64,000 bases of DNA from Druceiella hillmani. Lineage: Eukaryota; Arthropoda; Insecta; Lepidoptera; Hepialidae. Numbering within the stretch: position 1 is the stretch's first letter; each line of letters starts with the position of its first letter. The translations under genes were made by a program, and so were the position numbers. The notes below the pieces were generated by a model. It saw only the letters and a list, made by a program, of their open reading frames with translations, ran no database searches and was not told the origin of the DNA. Location: NCBI GenBank assembly GCA_039881145.1, contig JAYKKI010000009.1:9115501-9179500 (forward strand), given 5' to 3'. Of the stretch, positions 24,944 through 36,588 are shown piece by piece.

Positions 24944-25649
24944 TAATTCGGACACGTTTCTTTAAATTTTTAAGTAACTTTTTAAAAATTCTTTTAACAA
25001 ATTAATATAGATTTACATACCGAGATGCTATTATAGTGCGCTTACTATCCGATAATATTTGTCTCAAAATGTCACGCCTTTCAAAAAACATGGCGATTTT
25101 TAAGATCACTCACATGTTAGTCCGCATGTCTGGCACAGCTATTTTTCTCAGAAACCGCTTGACGCAGAAATTTGAAATTTGTTGCGGTAATAAAACATAT
25201 TAACTCGCAAATATCGAAATAGCTATTAAAAACATGGGGAGGGCAAATTATATACTCGAAGTTGTTTTAATAATATAAATACAAATAATGCAGAGAGACT
25301 TTTGAAAGAGCTACTTATAAGGGTTTCAAAAATATATTTTTATAATTTTTGGCATTACATCTCCGGGGATATAATAATGCTAAAAATTATCGGAGCTATT
25401 CAGTCTATAATTAAACATATGTATTTTTTGAAACCCACATAAAGCTTACATGAAAACTATAGAGATGATTGTAGATATAATAATTTTCAAATATTTCAAG
25501 TATTTGTTTATACATCTACGGAAGATAGAAGAGACAATACATTTACATTTTTCTGTTTTTAAGGCCGATTTTTTCGACCACGCGACGCAGAAACTTGAAT
25601 ATTTATTACGGTCGAACACAAATGGCTGCATTATTTTAATACTTTAAAA

Positions 25650-25706
25650 AAAAGAGCATTACACATTTCCGTACATATTTCGTACACATTACACATTTCC
25701 GTACAC
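25650..25706. repeat. Short tandem duplication at the A/B inversion junction
   Basis: 'cattacacatttccgtacaca/t' occurs twice, about 33 bp apart, between the part of B that is direct and the part that is inverted relative to A. Confidence 0.8.
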
Positions 25707-26784
25707 ATTTTGTCACCTATAAACATTTAACCGTACTCAGTATTTCTGTCACAACATAATTATATTGCAACGTAAAACATTCTATATTTTTCACGGACGT
25801 TAAAATATGGGGCACATTTTGAAAAATATAAAATTTAAGATGATTGCTATAGATTTCCTCAAATTTTCTACATAGATTTTACGAACCCTGATTTTTCACG
25901 ATTTTGGGCTCTGTAGTAAGCGGGCGGTATACTATATTTTTGCATATTTTTTGGAATATATTTTTGGAAATACAATTCGTAATAGTGAAAAAATGTTTTC
26001 TTATTTCTCATAACAAGCCTTTTCAAGTAATACTCGATATGATATAAAAAAGAGAAAAAAATATTTTATACTAATTTTACTTATCTCAATGTATTTTTCT
26101 TGATTTTATTCCATTAAATTTTGTTGTTTAGTTTTGTATATTTTGTGTATGGAAGATTAGTTTCTGGGACTATTTCCTAAGAATAAAAATAAAACTAACG
26201 TGAGGTTCAAACATTAACTTACTCTCAATTGTATTAAATAGATTCGATTTAATTAGGGATTGTTAACTTTTCAGTAGTGATGCTTCTTTACTGAATATCA
26301 GGAGGAAAGTTTATTGACATCGGCCAAAAATATGCATATTTAAATTAATGTAGAAAAATACGCTTCGACTTTCGAAAAAATTCTAGCAAGCAAATATTCT
26401 ACATTCGTTAGATTCCTCGTATTTTCCTCTTTAGAAGCAATATTGTATATTGATTATTTTATTTTAATACTAACAATAAAGTGACTGACGCAGCAAACAA
26501 TTTAGAAACAGAAGAAGAAATTCCCTTGTATTTATCATTTATATCTAACGAATTTTTTGGATTTTGCGGTCTCACTTCGATCCATGTCAGCTTCCATAAA
26601 ATTTGATAGATTTGAATAATTTAATTTTTAAATGTCTTTGAAAGTTGGGGAGGTTTTTAATTTGTCTGTGCATTCTTGTTTGTGTGTGCTATCTTATATT
26701 TCTGGCATTTACCAAACAATTTGCACCATAATTTTTATATGTGGAGGGCATAATTATAGCATGATGCTTTTAAAAACTGTTTTA

Positions 26785-27890
26785 GAATTTGACAGAAATT
26801 GAATGTGTACCATAGAATTCCTCAACACTGAACAGAACAGATCCCGTCACAAAGTTTAAAGATCTAATGATAATCTAATAAGGCACGGAAAAATAAATTG
26901 TTTCTTTCGCAAAATCAGGGTACTATGATGGACTCAGAATGTGGTATCAGGAACTTTACAGTTGTCAGGAGTAAACTCATTGAATTTGAATTACTTTTAC
27001 TTATCTTGACGTACCAAGAAAGTAACAAAATAAAGGTTTAGTTTAATACATATCACTTCATACAAAATAACTTTAATTTGCATTAATCCTGTTGCTGCAA
27101 ATGTACTGCTTGCCTAAATTGTAAGACTTGAAGATTGGTTCTCTTTTACACTATTTATCTCAAGCATAAACTCTGTCATTAAACTCCAGGTTTGAACTCC
27201 TTCATCGTCATATTACAGGAGTTGAACCTGTCTGAATCATGAGCCTTGAGAATCTACTTATTTTTAAATAAATGTATTGTGATATCAAGCATAGGCTTTG
27301 CAATCGAACCACCAGTTCTTTCCCCCCAGTCTTAACGTTGTGCTTGCTTAAACCGTGCCACTTGGAAAACTGTTGTTTTTCAATTAGTGCTCTGGGTATC
27401 TGGTAGAGATTCTGTCATTGAACCACGGGTTCAAATTCAGTCCCCAGGCTTCGTGGATACTACTACGTGTTCGAATTCCTCAGATTTGATGCCGATTTAA
27501 ATCGTGAGACTTGGAAGACTTAATGTTTTTAAACCAGTATTGTCGGCATCGAGTTGAGACACCGGTACTCATGCTACGGTTGTACTGCCTACTTAAATCG
27601 TAACACTTGAGGATCTGGTGTTTATAAATTGGTAAGATGGCTTTCAAGCAGAGACCCTTTTATTGTACTGGAAATCTTAATATCTCGACCTGATACTGCA
27701 ATGGTACGGCTTTTTTTGTGCATGAACTCATATCTCTTACATTAATCACCCAATTTGGATGATTGTTTTTTTTATTAAAAAGGCTCTAGTGTAATAATCC
27801 GGAGTAAAAATTCAAATTTACTTAGAATTTGACTATGAGAATTTAAGTTATACCATAGAATTTCTCAACAATGAACAGCACAGATGCCGT
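26785..27890. repeat. 70-bp direct repeat flanking a tandem array
   Basis: A block of about 70 bp containing 'accatagaattcctcaaca' occurs at about 26785-26855 and, with changes, at 27820-27890. Between the two copies lies the approximately 125-bp tandem array. Confidence 0.8.
27088..27690. repeat. Diverged tandem array of about 125-bp units (five copies)
   Basis: Successive units share 'tgcttgcctaaattgtaaga/tcgtgagac', 'ttg(a/g)a(g/a)aa/gatct', a T-rich centre, 'ta-tgtggtatcaagc', then 'gtcattgaacca/tccag'. Unit starts lie near 27088, 27213, 27337, 27461 and 27575. Some units carry 'gggttcaaattc' (27426) or 'gttcgaattcc' (27468), close to the pol III B-box consensus. Copy D holds about two units (32610-32690 and 32765-32870). 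No protein-coding frame runs through it. Confidence 0.75.
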
Positions 27891-27949
27891 TGAAATATCA
27901 ATGTGTATATTTGTTATACGCGTATGCACGAAAACCTAGCATTTAGATT

Positions 27950-28960
27950 AAATTTGGCCCCTTTCTAGTTCCAAAAGAAATTCATGAAGGACAAGGTATT
28001 CACAGTAAAAAAAATATTGTTCACCCGCACTCTTCTCGACTTTTTAGGTTGCTGGTGACCCTTTTTAAGCCCACCTTGACAATTTAGTTTTGTTACCACG
28101 TCATGCCAGCAACCCTGACTTTCATTGGCGGTAATACATTTTCCAACTTCTATGTAAAACTGAGCACGAAATAATTGTTTGTGAAATTCAAATCAACTTT
28201 ATTCATTAAATTAAATGATTTAATGATATGAGTTGATTTAAATGCAAACAATTAATAGGCTACATTCGTGTGTTACCAATGATTTATTTGCACTTAAATC
28301 AACGCATTATTTAGTTCATAAGAGAAAAGTTTACATTAAAAAAATATGTGAAAACCCCATGAAAGCAATTTCGCATCGTCATAAAATCCATATTGTATTT
28401 TTCTTATAGTGTTTAGTTTAAAATAAATATGCTCAATTTCCAGATATTATGGGAACGAACAGACAAATTCAAGTTTTTCGTTAATGTGATTCGTTGTGAG
28501 CAAAGAATTTACAATTTCGAGCTTTCTTGGCTTTTGTTAGTAAAATATCTAGTTTGAATGCTTTTAACAATACCGTATATTCATGATCGGCCAAATTTTA
28601 CTCCTAACTATATGCTCTTGAGACAAGAATTGTGATTTTAACAAGATTTCGTATGAACTATGCTGGTGTTTATTACCATATCACGTTTTCTGAAGACGTG
28701 ATGTATTCATAGACATCAATATCACAAGTACAATAATTGACGTTAGTTAGATTATCTATTAAAAATTAGTCAATTTTATCAAAATTATAAATTTTATGGC
28801 CACATATATTAACATATTATTGTAATTAAATATTAATTTGTTTTAATATGGCCCTATCGTTTATTTTAATAAATTATTCTCTTATCATCACTATTCGAAT
28901 GATGTCGATGTCTGGTTTTAATGAATAAATATTAAAATTTTAATTTTTTTGTGACCGAGT
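27950..28960 (+). repeat. Partner of the inverted copy at 17.5-18.7 kb
   Basis: Matches the reverse complement of 17530-18720 over about 1 kb. The two lie about 9 kb apart in opposite orientation, with the retrotransposon remnant between them. Part of copy C by position, but copy D lacks a clear equivalent. Confidence 0.88.
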
Positions 28961-29338
28961 AGTCATTGCCTCATTTTTAAAAATTTTACGTAATTATTAA
29001 CGTTCCCCAAATACATTTCATCAAAAAATTTATTGGTTTACACATATTTTGTTTTAACATCAACGCACAAAAAGATATGGCTAACAAGTAAAATAAAGGC
29101 CACTAAGGAATATTTAATCTCGAAAATCGATCTCAAAGTAAATTCTGAATGATTCTAACGCAAGGTGAAAATATAACAAAAAATTATTTTTCAAGGTGCT
29201 GAGAGTGATTTTCCATTCATTCTCAGAGAGTGTGTTTTCTAGGTGCTGAATTGAGTAAATAGTTGGCCATTCTGATCGATTACTAAAGCTGGTGAGGAAA
29301 TAGTTGGTGAAATGTTACCTTCAACAGCTAGAGTTGAT

Positions 29339-29400
29339 CCATCTTTGGTTGAAAACTTTGACGTATCTCATTCGTTACTTATCTGCGACAGGAATTTTAC
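29339..29400 (-). other. Weak candidate microexon in copy C, partner in copy D
   Basis: Minus strand: an acceptor-like 'ctgtcgcag' and, about 60 bases later, a donor-like GAAG/GTAACA. Copy D has the same acceptor and a donor-like GCG/GTAATA (about 34337-34275). The shared piece reads (S/K)KDG-x-x-L-x-V in one frame. In copy C the frame set by the acceptor meets a stop, so at least that copy would be broken. Confidence 0.2.
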
Positions 29401-29483
29401 GAGTGTGAAATACAACAATTTAAATGCCTAATACAATTACTTTTTATATATCAACATAAAATTCCTGAAACGTTTAATAGAAG

Positions 29484-29485
<2 letters not shown>

Positions 29486-29531
<46 letters not shown>

Positions 29532-29582
29532 ATATATATATATATATATATTTATATACATACATATATATATATACATATG
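29486..29582. repeat. (TA)n microsatellite with GTAT interruptions
   Basis: TA-rich run in copy C. A (TA)n(TG)n tract occupies a similar place in copy D (34366-34440), so the microsatellite seed may predate the duplication. Confidence 0.95.
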
Positions 29583-30350
29583 TTTTCTCGATGAGATATA
29601 TCACGTTTCCTAATGTTCACTACGCTTACCATTAATAAATCACGAATGTATCAAATTTCTTATATCACTACCAATGTTTAGTGAATCATAATCGAGAAGC
29701 GTATTTAAGTAAGTTTCATGTTACATGTGAAATATTATACGATAAATGTACTTAATTGATGCTTTTAGGAAGAAATTGAAACAAGAGTAAGGAAGTAATT
29801 TCTAATACATGTAAGTTCACTTGTCTTGTGGATATACGTTAGCAATAATTTAAAAAATCCATATATGTAACAATCATGTAAATAATCCATCATTTAATAA
29901 TAACAATAATTTTAATAATGAAACAGAATTTATACTATGAATAAATAATGACAACATGTACAAAAAATTCATTTTTGTGTATCTTAATCATGTCATAATC
30001 TGGTGTAATTGCGATCGTGAGTGAAAAATTAAAAATCAATGATCTTGCTTCAGCATTTTGCATTTTGATATCAGTTTTAGACGTAGTTATTATTTTAATA
30101 CCATTATAATTAACTTGAGTTTTATTTTAAATGTTCAAAACATTGTTGTGTACTGATATAAATAGATGTACGATAATATTTGACAGCGTTGAATTCGAGA
30201 TCAGGAAACATAACGGACTGTTTTCCGCTTCCAAGCATATTGCTTTGTAGAATTTTATATATTGGCTGAGTTTCATAGAATAACCGGAAACAGAAAATAA
30301 AATATTATCCAGCTTTCGCAATCTGCAGTTGATGTAATTTTTTGTAATAC

Positions 30351-30443
30351 GTCACACACACACACACACCCACGCACACACACACACAGGCAAACACACA
30401 CACACACGCACACGCACGCGCACGCACGCACACACACACACAT
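30351..30443. repeat. (CA)n microsatellite
   Basis: CA run with CACG interruptions. Has no counterpart in copy D. Confidence 0.97.
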
Positions 30444-30589
30444 CCTGAAACACGACATGTCTGTTATTGTGACTTTTTATCTTTTCCCTTTTAAGTGTTT
30501 CTTAACACATGAATAATGAGAAAAAGGTGTTGATTATTATAAATTAAAAATACACAACAAATCTTTTTTATTTTTTATTTAATTTTACT

Positions 30590-30768
30590 TGCAAAACTTC
30601 AGTATTAATAGCGATTTTGCATCAATGAGCATTTGAAATTGTTGGACAGAGTCAGCTGCTTTAGACAACTCGTTCACCATCGTCGAGTTACTGCTAATTA
30701 ACCTAACTTTGATTAGAAGCAGCGTTCCTGCATTAACTTTCTTCATAATCTATCTGAGACAGAGGTCT
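30590..30768 (-). other. Weak candidate exon in copy C, partner in copy D
   Basis: On the minus strand an acceptor-like ttaattcag (about 30769) precedes a stretch that, after one stop, stays open for about 50 codons to 30590 and includes NAGTLLLIKV and NELSKAADSVQQF. In copy D the equivalent (minus strand, from 35483) has a stronger acceptor (ttttttttcag) and reads IRQITKIVNEGTLLL, but is broken by a 10-bp indel, a stop and an insertion of about 490 bp. Paired acceptors hint at a duplicated exon, but the lesions show no protein-level constraint. It may be noncoding repeat. Confidence 0.22.
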
Positions 30769-32980
30769 GAATTAAATAACAATTGAAGCGGTGATATCTA
30801 GTTTGAACGTGGTTAATATTCAGCCAACGCTGAAATTTACTATGACAATACTAAACCTTATTTAATGGTGTACTTACGATATTTAATGTTAATATATTTC
30901 AGTTGAGATCAATGCGGACGATATATACTGAATTACAAAAGTCATAATTGTTTACTCATAATTGTTAGCATTAAAATAAGCAATGTCACTTATTCATAAT
31001 TTAATTAAAAAATAGGTCAAATATAATTTTAAAGTAGGTAAATAGTATTGTGTCTCACAATTTTGTTACTAGCATTAAAACTGTGATTATAATTTCGTTT
31101 TAAAAAATGTATATATTTATATATAATAATATTTAAAGCAACGCTATACTGGTAATGATTTATCTCTATAAACTTTGTAACCGGTATTAAAAATTGTTTC
31201 ACATTTTAGAACTGCATTCTTGAGAACGATTGGGAGTCTCCGATTCTTCAAAGACTTTTGTCTTAGTTGTTAAAAAGAAATTATGTTAAATAATATACGT
31301 TTTTGAATTTAATTTTAATAAGCTTTTCATCATTCAACATTGTAACCTTTGGAAATGTTTTCCAATTAAGATTTAGCTTAAAAAAATTAAGCTTTTCTCC
31401 ACAATGTCATAATTGAGACTAGAATAACTAGAACTACAAGTAATTCCAAATTTGTGAATAAAATTATATTCTAGAACTTCTAGGAGTGATGACAGAAAAC
31501 AGATCAAAGACGTAATTACATAAGAGTTCTGTTTTTCCAATTCTGGTGTTGTAAACTGAAAATAAATTATTTCGTTTTGTTCAAAAAAAAGTTAATTAAT
31601 TCACAAAATACTGAAAACTGATATCGCGGAACAATGGATTGATAAGCATTGTTATCAAAATATGTAAATGTATAGTTTCTGACTTTATTGAAATTCATGT
31701 TTTTATATCCTTATTAAGAAATTAATTTTTCCGCTTTATGTGAAAACGATTTTTTCTCTCAACTAAAATAATTAAGCTGATCTGTCCTCAAATTTTCCTT
31801 AAGATCCATTCTCCTAAGACATTTTACTTATAGTTTCAATTAAAATACATTTGATTTATTTATATCGCATTAACACGAAATCAGTTTTAAAAATTTAGTA
31901 TGTTAAGTTTTGTCACAATAGTTTTGAATTTTTTTCTTTAAAAATTAGCTATTAGCACCATTTAGTAAAAGTAAAAATAGAACTGACGTGCGATTCAAGC
32001 ACTAACTTTTTCCCAATCTTAATGAATGACAATTTGACTGGCTGCTGTTAACTTTTCAGTATTGGCGTTTCTTTGCTGAACATCGATAGAAGAATCCATT
32101 AATATTTCTCCCGATATACAAACTCATGCTAATGTAGAAAAATGCTATTGTATAGAAAATAAAATTAACTATCAAAAACTTTCCCGCAACCCAAATATAC
32201 TACATATAATTGGATCTCTCGTAATTTCTATTTCAGTAGTAATATTGTATGTCGGATATTTAATTTTCATACTGATAATAAAGTGCAAAAGCGTAGATAC
32301 CTAAATTTAGTTTGGATGATAAAATTCTAATGATAATCTAATAAAATACAGCAAAGTATAACATAAATTTGCTCTTTAGCCAAATTAGGGTGCTATGATG
32401 GAGCAAAAAGATGCTAAGAACTAAGAAGATCCTTCATTAAAATGCTAAGGATATACTTCATTGATAAGGAGTAAACTCAACTAGTTTGGTATTCTTTGAC
32501 TTCTCTTGATACAGCAAGAAAGTAGCAAAGTAAACGGGTAGATTAGTATGTACCGATTCAACAAGACGATTTCAAAATTTGATCAGAATATCCTGATGCA
32601 GCAGGTGCATTGCTGCCTAAATGTTAAGGCTTAAGGAATGGCTGTTTTTTATAATAATGTTATTTTATGTCTCAGTTCTTTTATATTAATATTATGTGGT
32701 TTTTAAATTCGCATTGTAGATTTCCTTTTGTTCATTAAAATCCCCATCCTAACTCTTCAAATTACATACTACGGGGCATTGCCGGCTTAAATCGTAAAAC
32801 TCGAGGATCTAATGTTTTTAAATTAGTATTGTGGGTATCAGGATTCAAAGATTCCGGTACTCGCACGAATATTAGACGAACAAAATTATTTTCTCTCTTT
32901 AGTCACGCTAATATAAGTTTTAAACATAATTTTTCATGAATATTTAATGCATAAAAAATATCATCTTATTATTTATATTT

Positions 32981-33046
32981 AAAAATTAATGTTTGTGTGT
33001 TGGTCCGTTATGGTAAAAATTAATGTTTGTGTGTTGGTCCGTTATG
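32981..33046. repeat. 34-bp perfect tandem duplication
   Basis: A 34-bp unit containing 'aattaatgtttgtgtgttgg' is repeated without change at 32981 and 33015. Confidence 0.95.
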
Positions 33047-33244
33047 CCTTTGCACTTTGTTCATATGATTGCGATGAAACTTTCACGATTAGTTGGATGT
33101 GGAGGAATGTTTTAGAAAAAAAAACTTCCCGCAAATGTAGTGATCGGATGGATCGATCGTGATCGTTCACATAGCGTTTATTTGATGAGTTGAAAATTTG
33201 TACCGAACCTCTCATTTGATACAAGTAAATAATATCAGTTAGTG

Positions 33245-33510
33245 ACATTTTAAAAGAGTTCATGCGAACGAAGTCGCCGAGGGAGTCAGTCGCGAACCTT
33301 CGCGCATCTTTTATCCGATTGGGATGGAAATTTGTACTACATTTTTACTGATACAATTAGGCAAAGTTAGTTACCGATATTACATATAAAGTTAGTTACC
33401 GAAAAAAAATTCAGTCGTCGAGCGAGTTGATCCCGATTGTTGACGCTTCGTTCATCCGATTGAGTTAGAACTTTGTACTAAAGTTTTTAGTGCTACAAGT
33501 AACTACAAAA
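33245..33510. repeat. GC-richer interspersed repeat, about two units
   Basis: Two units share 'gtcgccgag/gtcgtcgag', 'cgttcatccgattgagt/ttttatccgattgggat' and 'tttgtacta'. The same unit lies inverted at 17290-17450. No protein signature. Confidence 0.8.
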
Positions 33511-34360
33511 ATATCTAAGTACAAATAGTTATAATAAAATTGAAGGAGGTAATAAAATGTAAGCTCGTCATTAGCTCGTTGTAGATAAAAAATATTTATT
33601 AATGTACTTTTAATTTCATATGTGCTTTTAAAAAGCTAGCTTAATTTCAAACGATTCTTATTCTCATCTTCCACGCCTACGTCTTTTTCACCTGAAGGAA
33701 ACATAAGCGTAGACAGATAATATCCTATAAATGTCAGAAAAAAAACATCCAAATCTTAGTGATTAATTAGTCCAGTCCTGGAAAATAGTCATTACTTTCT
33801 TTACATTGATAAAATGTAGCTCATTTTTAAATAAAATTGCCATAAGTGAACCATCGGTTAATTTGGTTGAAACTCTGGAAAAATGATCGAAAATGTAACA
33901 TCTCATAATTTTGATTCGACCCGTTTAAGATTAGTAATTTGAATTGCCATCGCAAGTGCATTTGAAAATGAAGTCACGTGAAAATCTATCATAAGTCTGA
34001 TTCCATGAAAATAAACGCAAGAAAATGAAAAAAAAACCCTCCCTCATTTTTAAACGACCCTTTGATATTTACGTTTTTAACTGTATTTCTTAACATTAAT
34101 TATGTCATGAAATACAATTAAATACTTAGAATAGAATTGAAAAGATTTAAATTCTTAGTCCCCTTAAGTGCTGAGAGTGAGTTTTCTAGATGCTGAAACT
34201 AGCAAATTGTTTGCAGTTTAGACACTCTGATGTACTATTCAGGTTAATAAGGGAATATTTATTTAAATATTACCGCAAAACAGTCAGATCTGGTCCGTCC
34301 TTTTTAGTATATTCATATATATCTGCGACAGGAACTTTGTGGGTTTAAAATATAATAACT

Positions 34361-34365
<5 letters not shown>

Positions 34366-34440
<75 letters not shown>
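34366..34440. repeat. (TA)n(TG)n microsatellite
   Basis: TA run passing into a TG run. Confidence 0.97.
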
Positions 34441-34879
34441 ATATCAGAGCACAAAATAGAATATTTTTCAGTTTATTTAAAAATTTGTTCCTGGTACGTT
34501 ATGTGTATAAAATTTGTCATAAAAAAGGAAAAAAATTCCATATTATTATACATATTTTAGCGCCATGCTATCAAACGTTATAATTTACCATCTATAGTGC
34601 GCAATGATATTATACATGGGACATTTTCTATCCTAATATACGACGTATCTTTTATGTTTTTTTTTTTTATTGTGAGTTTTTCGAATTTATCGATAAAATA
34701 ATGGTAAGTAAAAGACATTATGATAATTTACTAATACTGTCTTTGATAAAAAAACATATCTTCGTCAAACTGCAATAGGGAATAATTATGAATATTTCAT
34801 TTTTACTAATAAAACTTCAGTACCAATATAGTATCAATGAGCAATTAAAATCATTGGACGGGGTCAGCCGCTTTTATTT

Positions 34880-35366
34880 TGTCACAAATTGAAGCATTAT
34901 CTGCATTAAACTAATATCTAAAAATTCATACTGCCAATTTGTCCCTCGCCAAATATAATATTAACATAAATAGTATATAAATTCGTGTGCTTCAATTCGG
35001 ATTAAAATGTCAACTTAGCACTCACCTCTACGTGAAACGATGCATTTAAATTAACATTCAAGCCACAACTTATAAAATCAGGCGCGGCGGACTCACAGTC
35101 GGGCTGAGGTTTAAATGACAACTTTTATCGTAAGCAGAGGAGTTTCGTGTTGCATCTGTTGTTATAAAACCAAAAAATTCTACAAATATTACATAAATTA
35201 GTTTCAAATATTTTCACTAAATTATGCTTAAATTATATATAAACATTTTTCGACGTATTATAATATGAATAGTAAGATAATTGCAACTCGCCTTCCAGAA
35301 GCTAGCTTACGAAACGCGCAGTTTATAAAGTTTACCGGAAGTTTCAGCATTCAAAACATTTGGCGA
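34880..35366. other. Segment present in copy D, absent from copy C
   Basis: Copy C runs from 'gtcagctgcttta' straight to 'ccatcgtcgagttac'. In copy D the matching blocks lie about 490 bp apart. The extra DNA is GC-richer in places (35080-35110) and has no clear terminal repeats or coding frame. It is either an insertion in D or sequence lost from C. Confidence 0.65.
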
Positions 35367-36082
35367 AATCGTTTACAGCCGTCGAGTTACTACTAATGGT
35401 CGTTGTTCGATCTAACTTCGATTAAAAGCAGCGTTCCTTCGTTAACTATCTTGGTAATCTGTCTGATACAGGGATCTGAAAAAAAAAATAATTTGAAGCG
35501 GTGATATCTACTTCTACTATCTCCTTATTTAATGGTGTACTTTCGATATTTAGAGTTAATATGTTTCAGTTGATATCAATGCAGACCATATATCTACAGA
35601 AATGCAGACATTACAATTTCTTACCATGATATTAAAAATGTCACTACCTCATAATTAAATATACAAATTAATAAAATGCAACTTTATCATGGGTAATTGG
35701 TATTCTGTGCCACTATTTTATTTAACGATTTAAACTGTTACATTAATTTCGAATTAAATAATTAATTTACTTATATATAAATAATATTTAGAGCAATGTG
35801 ATACTATTAATGACATATCATTATAAACTTCATATATATACACCTTTTCGGACTGGCAGTTTTTGAGTATAGTTGGGAGTCGGTGATTTTAAAATTGTTT
35901 GTAATAATTGTTACAAGAAAATTAAGGTAAAAAATAAATTATACATTTCGAAATTTCATTTCATAAGCTTTTCTTTGCCTTTCAACATTGTGACCTTTAA
36001 CCCCTAGGCTGACCAGCAGAAACATCTTCCGTTGCCTTGGACGATATTGGCAAAGTTTCCGTGGCTTCAGCAAAAACTTTAC

Positions 36083-36112
36083 TTCCACTCGTCGATTGTT
36101 TTTGAGACGGAT
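36083..36112 (-). other. Weak candidate microexon (Z)
   Basis: Minus strand, acceptor ttgtttacag at 36113 and donor-like GGAA/GTAAAG at 36082, giving about 30 bp. The surrounding sequence to about 36005 is unusually GC-rich and open in one frame with Ser/Thr/Ala-rich content (SSKATEDVSAGQP). It could instead be one longer exon. Confidence 0.2.
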
Positions 36113-36250
36113 CTGTAAACAATTGTCTCTAATAAATTCAATAATTCAATAAATTTTATAATTCAATAAATTTTAAAAAAATACAACTCACAAATCACAA
36201 ATATTTAGAGCCACCTAACTTTTTCCCTCTAAAATATTAAGCGGAAATAC

Positions 36251-36320
36251 TGTAATAGTTCGTAATCATCTCCAAAACGACTTAATATTTCAATCCTCCT
36301 ATGTAGCTCTGACAGGGTTT
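36251..36320 (-). other. Weak candidate coding exon (Y)
   Basis: Minus strand, preceded by acceptor ttataatttcag at 36321. Joined in the phase left by exon X it stays open and reads as an amphipathic, Leu/Arg-rich helix (LSELHRRIEILSRFGDDYEL). A possible donor is TTACA/GTATTT. The implied intron between X and Y would be 268 bp. No family recognised. Confidence 0.25.
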
Positions 36321-36588
36321 CTGAAATTATAATTTAAAAAGACAGTTTGGAGCGGTATATTTAAAAACTTTTTTTTGTTTCTGTTTAATTTTACGAAGGT
36401 ATAAATTTTATGAAACACAATTTTTAATAAATACAAAGGTCTCTTAAATAAAATTAGGCTCATAGATCTAGTAACCACTCTTAAAAGAACTTAAAAATTT
36501 CTGTGAATGACACTGCTAAGCAAAAGTTAACAGTAAAACAAACTGAAAATAAATAATATTTATAGCATATCTAAAAACCGTGGGATAC

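Larger units (their letters stand above)
23760..26060. repeat. Dispersed repeat, copy B
   Basis: Collinear with copy A (4950-7650) up to about 25640. From 25741 to 26060 it instead matches the reverse complement of A's 3' part (8140 down to about 7720). For example 'tttttggaatatatttttgg' near 25950 pairs with the 7867-7890 stretch. The mirrored minus-strand frame of A is broken here by several stops. A CA/TA microsatellite (24826-24943) has expanded inside it. Confidence 0.75.
26150..31350. repeat. Segmental duplication, copy C
   Basis: Ordered blocks recur in the same orientation in copy D (31940-36000). Pairs: 26195-26480 with 31975-32290, 26860-27120 with 32310-32640, 27490-27560 with 32770-32860, 29190-29420 with 34165-34360, 30480-30770 with 34700-34870 plus 35370-35480, 30780-31340 with 35495-35998. 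Offsets of about 4.7-5.8 kb vary because each copy has its own insertions. Divergence is high, so the duplication is old. Confidence 0.82.
31940..36000. repeat. Segmental duplication, copy D
   Basis: Direct-orientation partner of copy C, lying only about 0.6 kb beyond it. It ends sharply near 35998, after 'cattgtgaccttt'. Carries its own extras: the 33.0-33.5 kb repeat and the 34.88-35.37 kb insertion. Confidence 0.82.
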
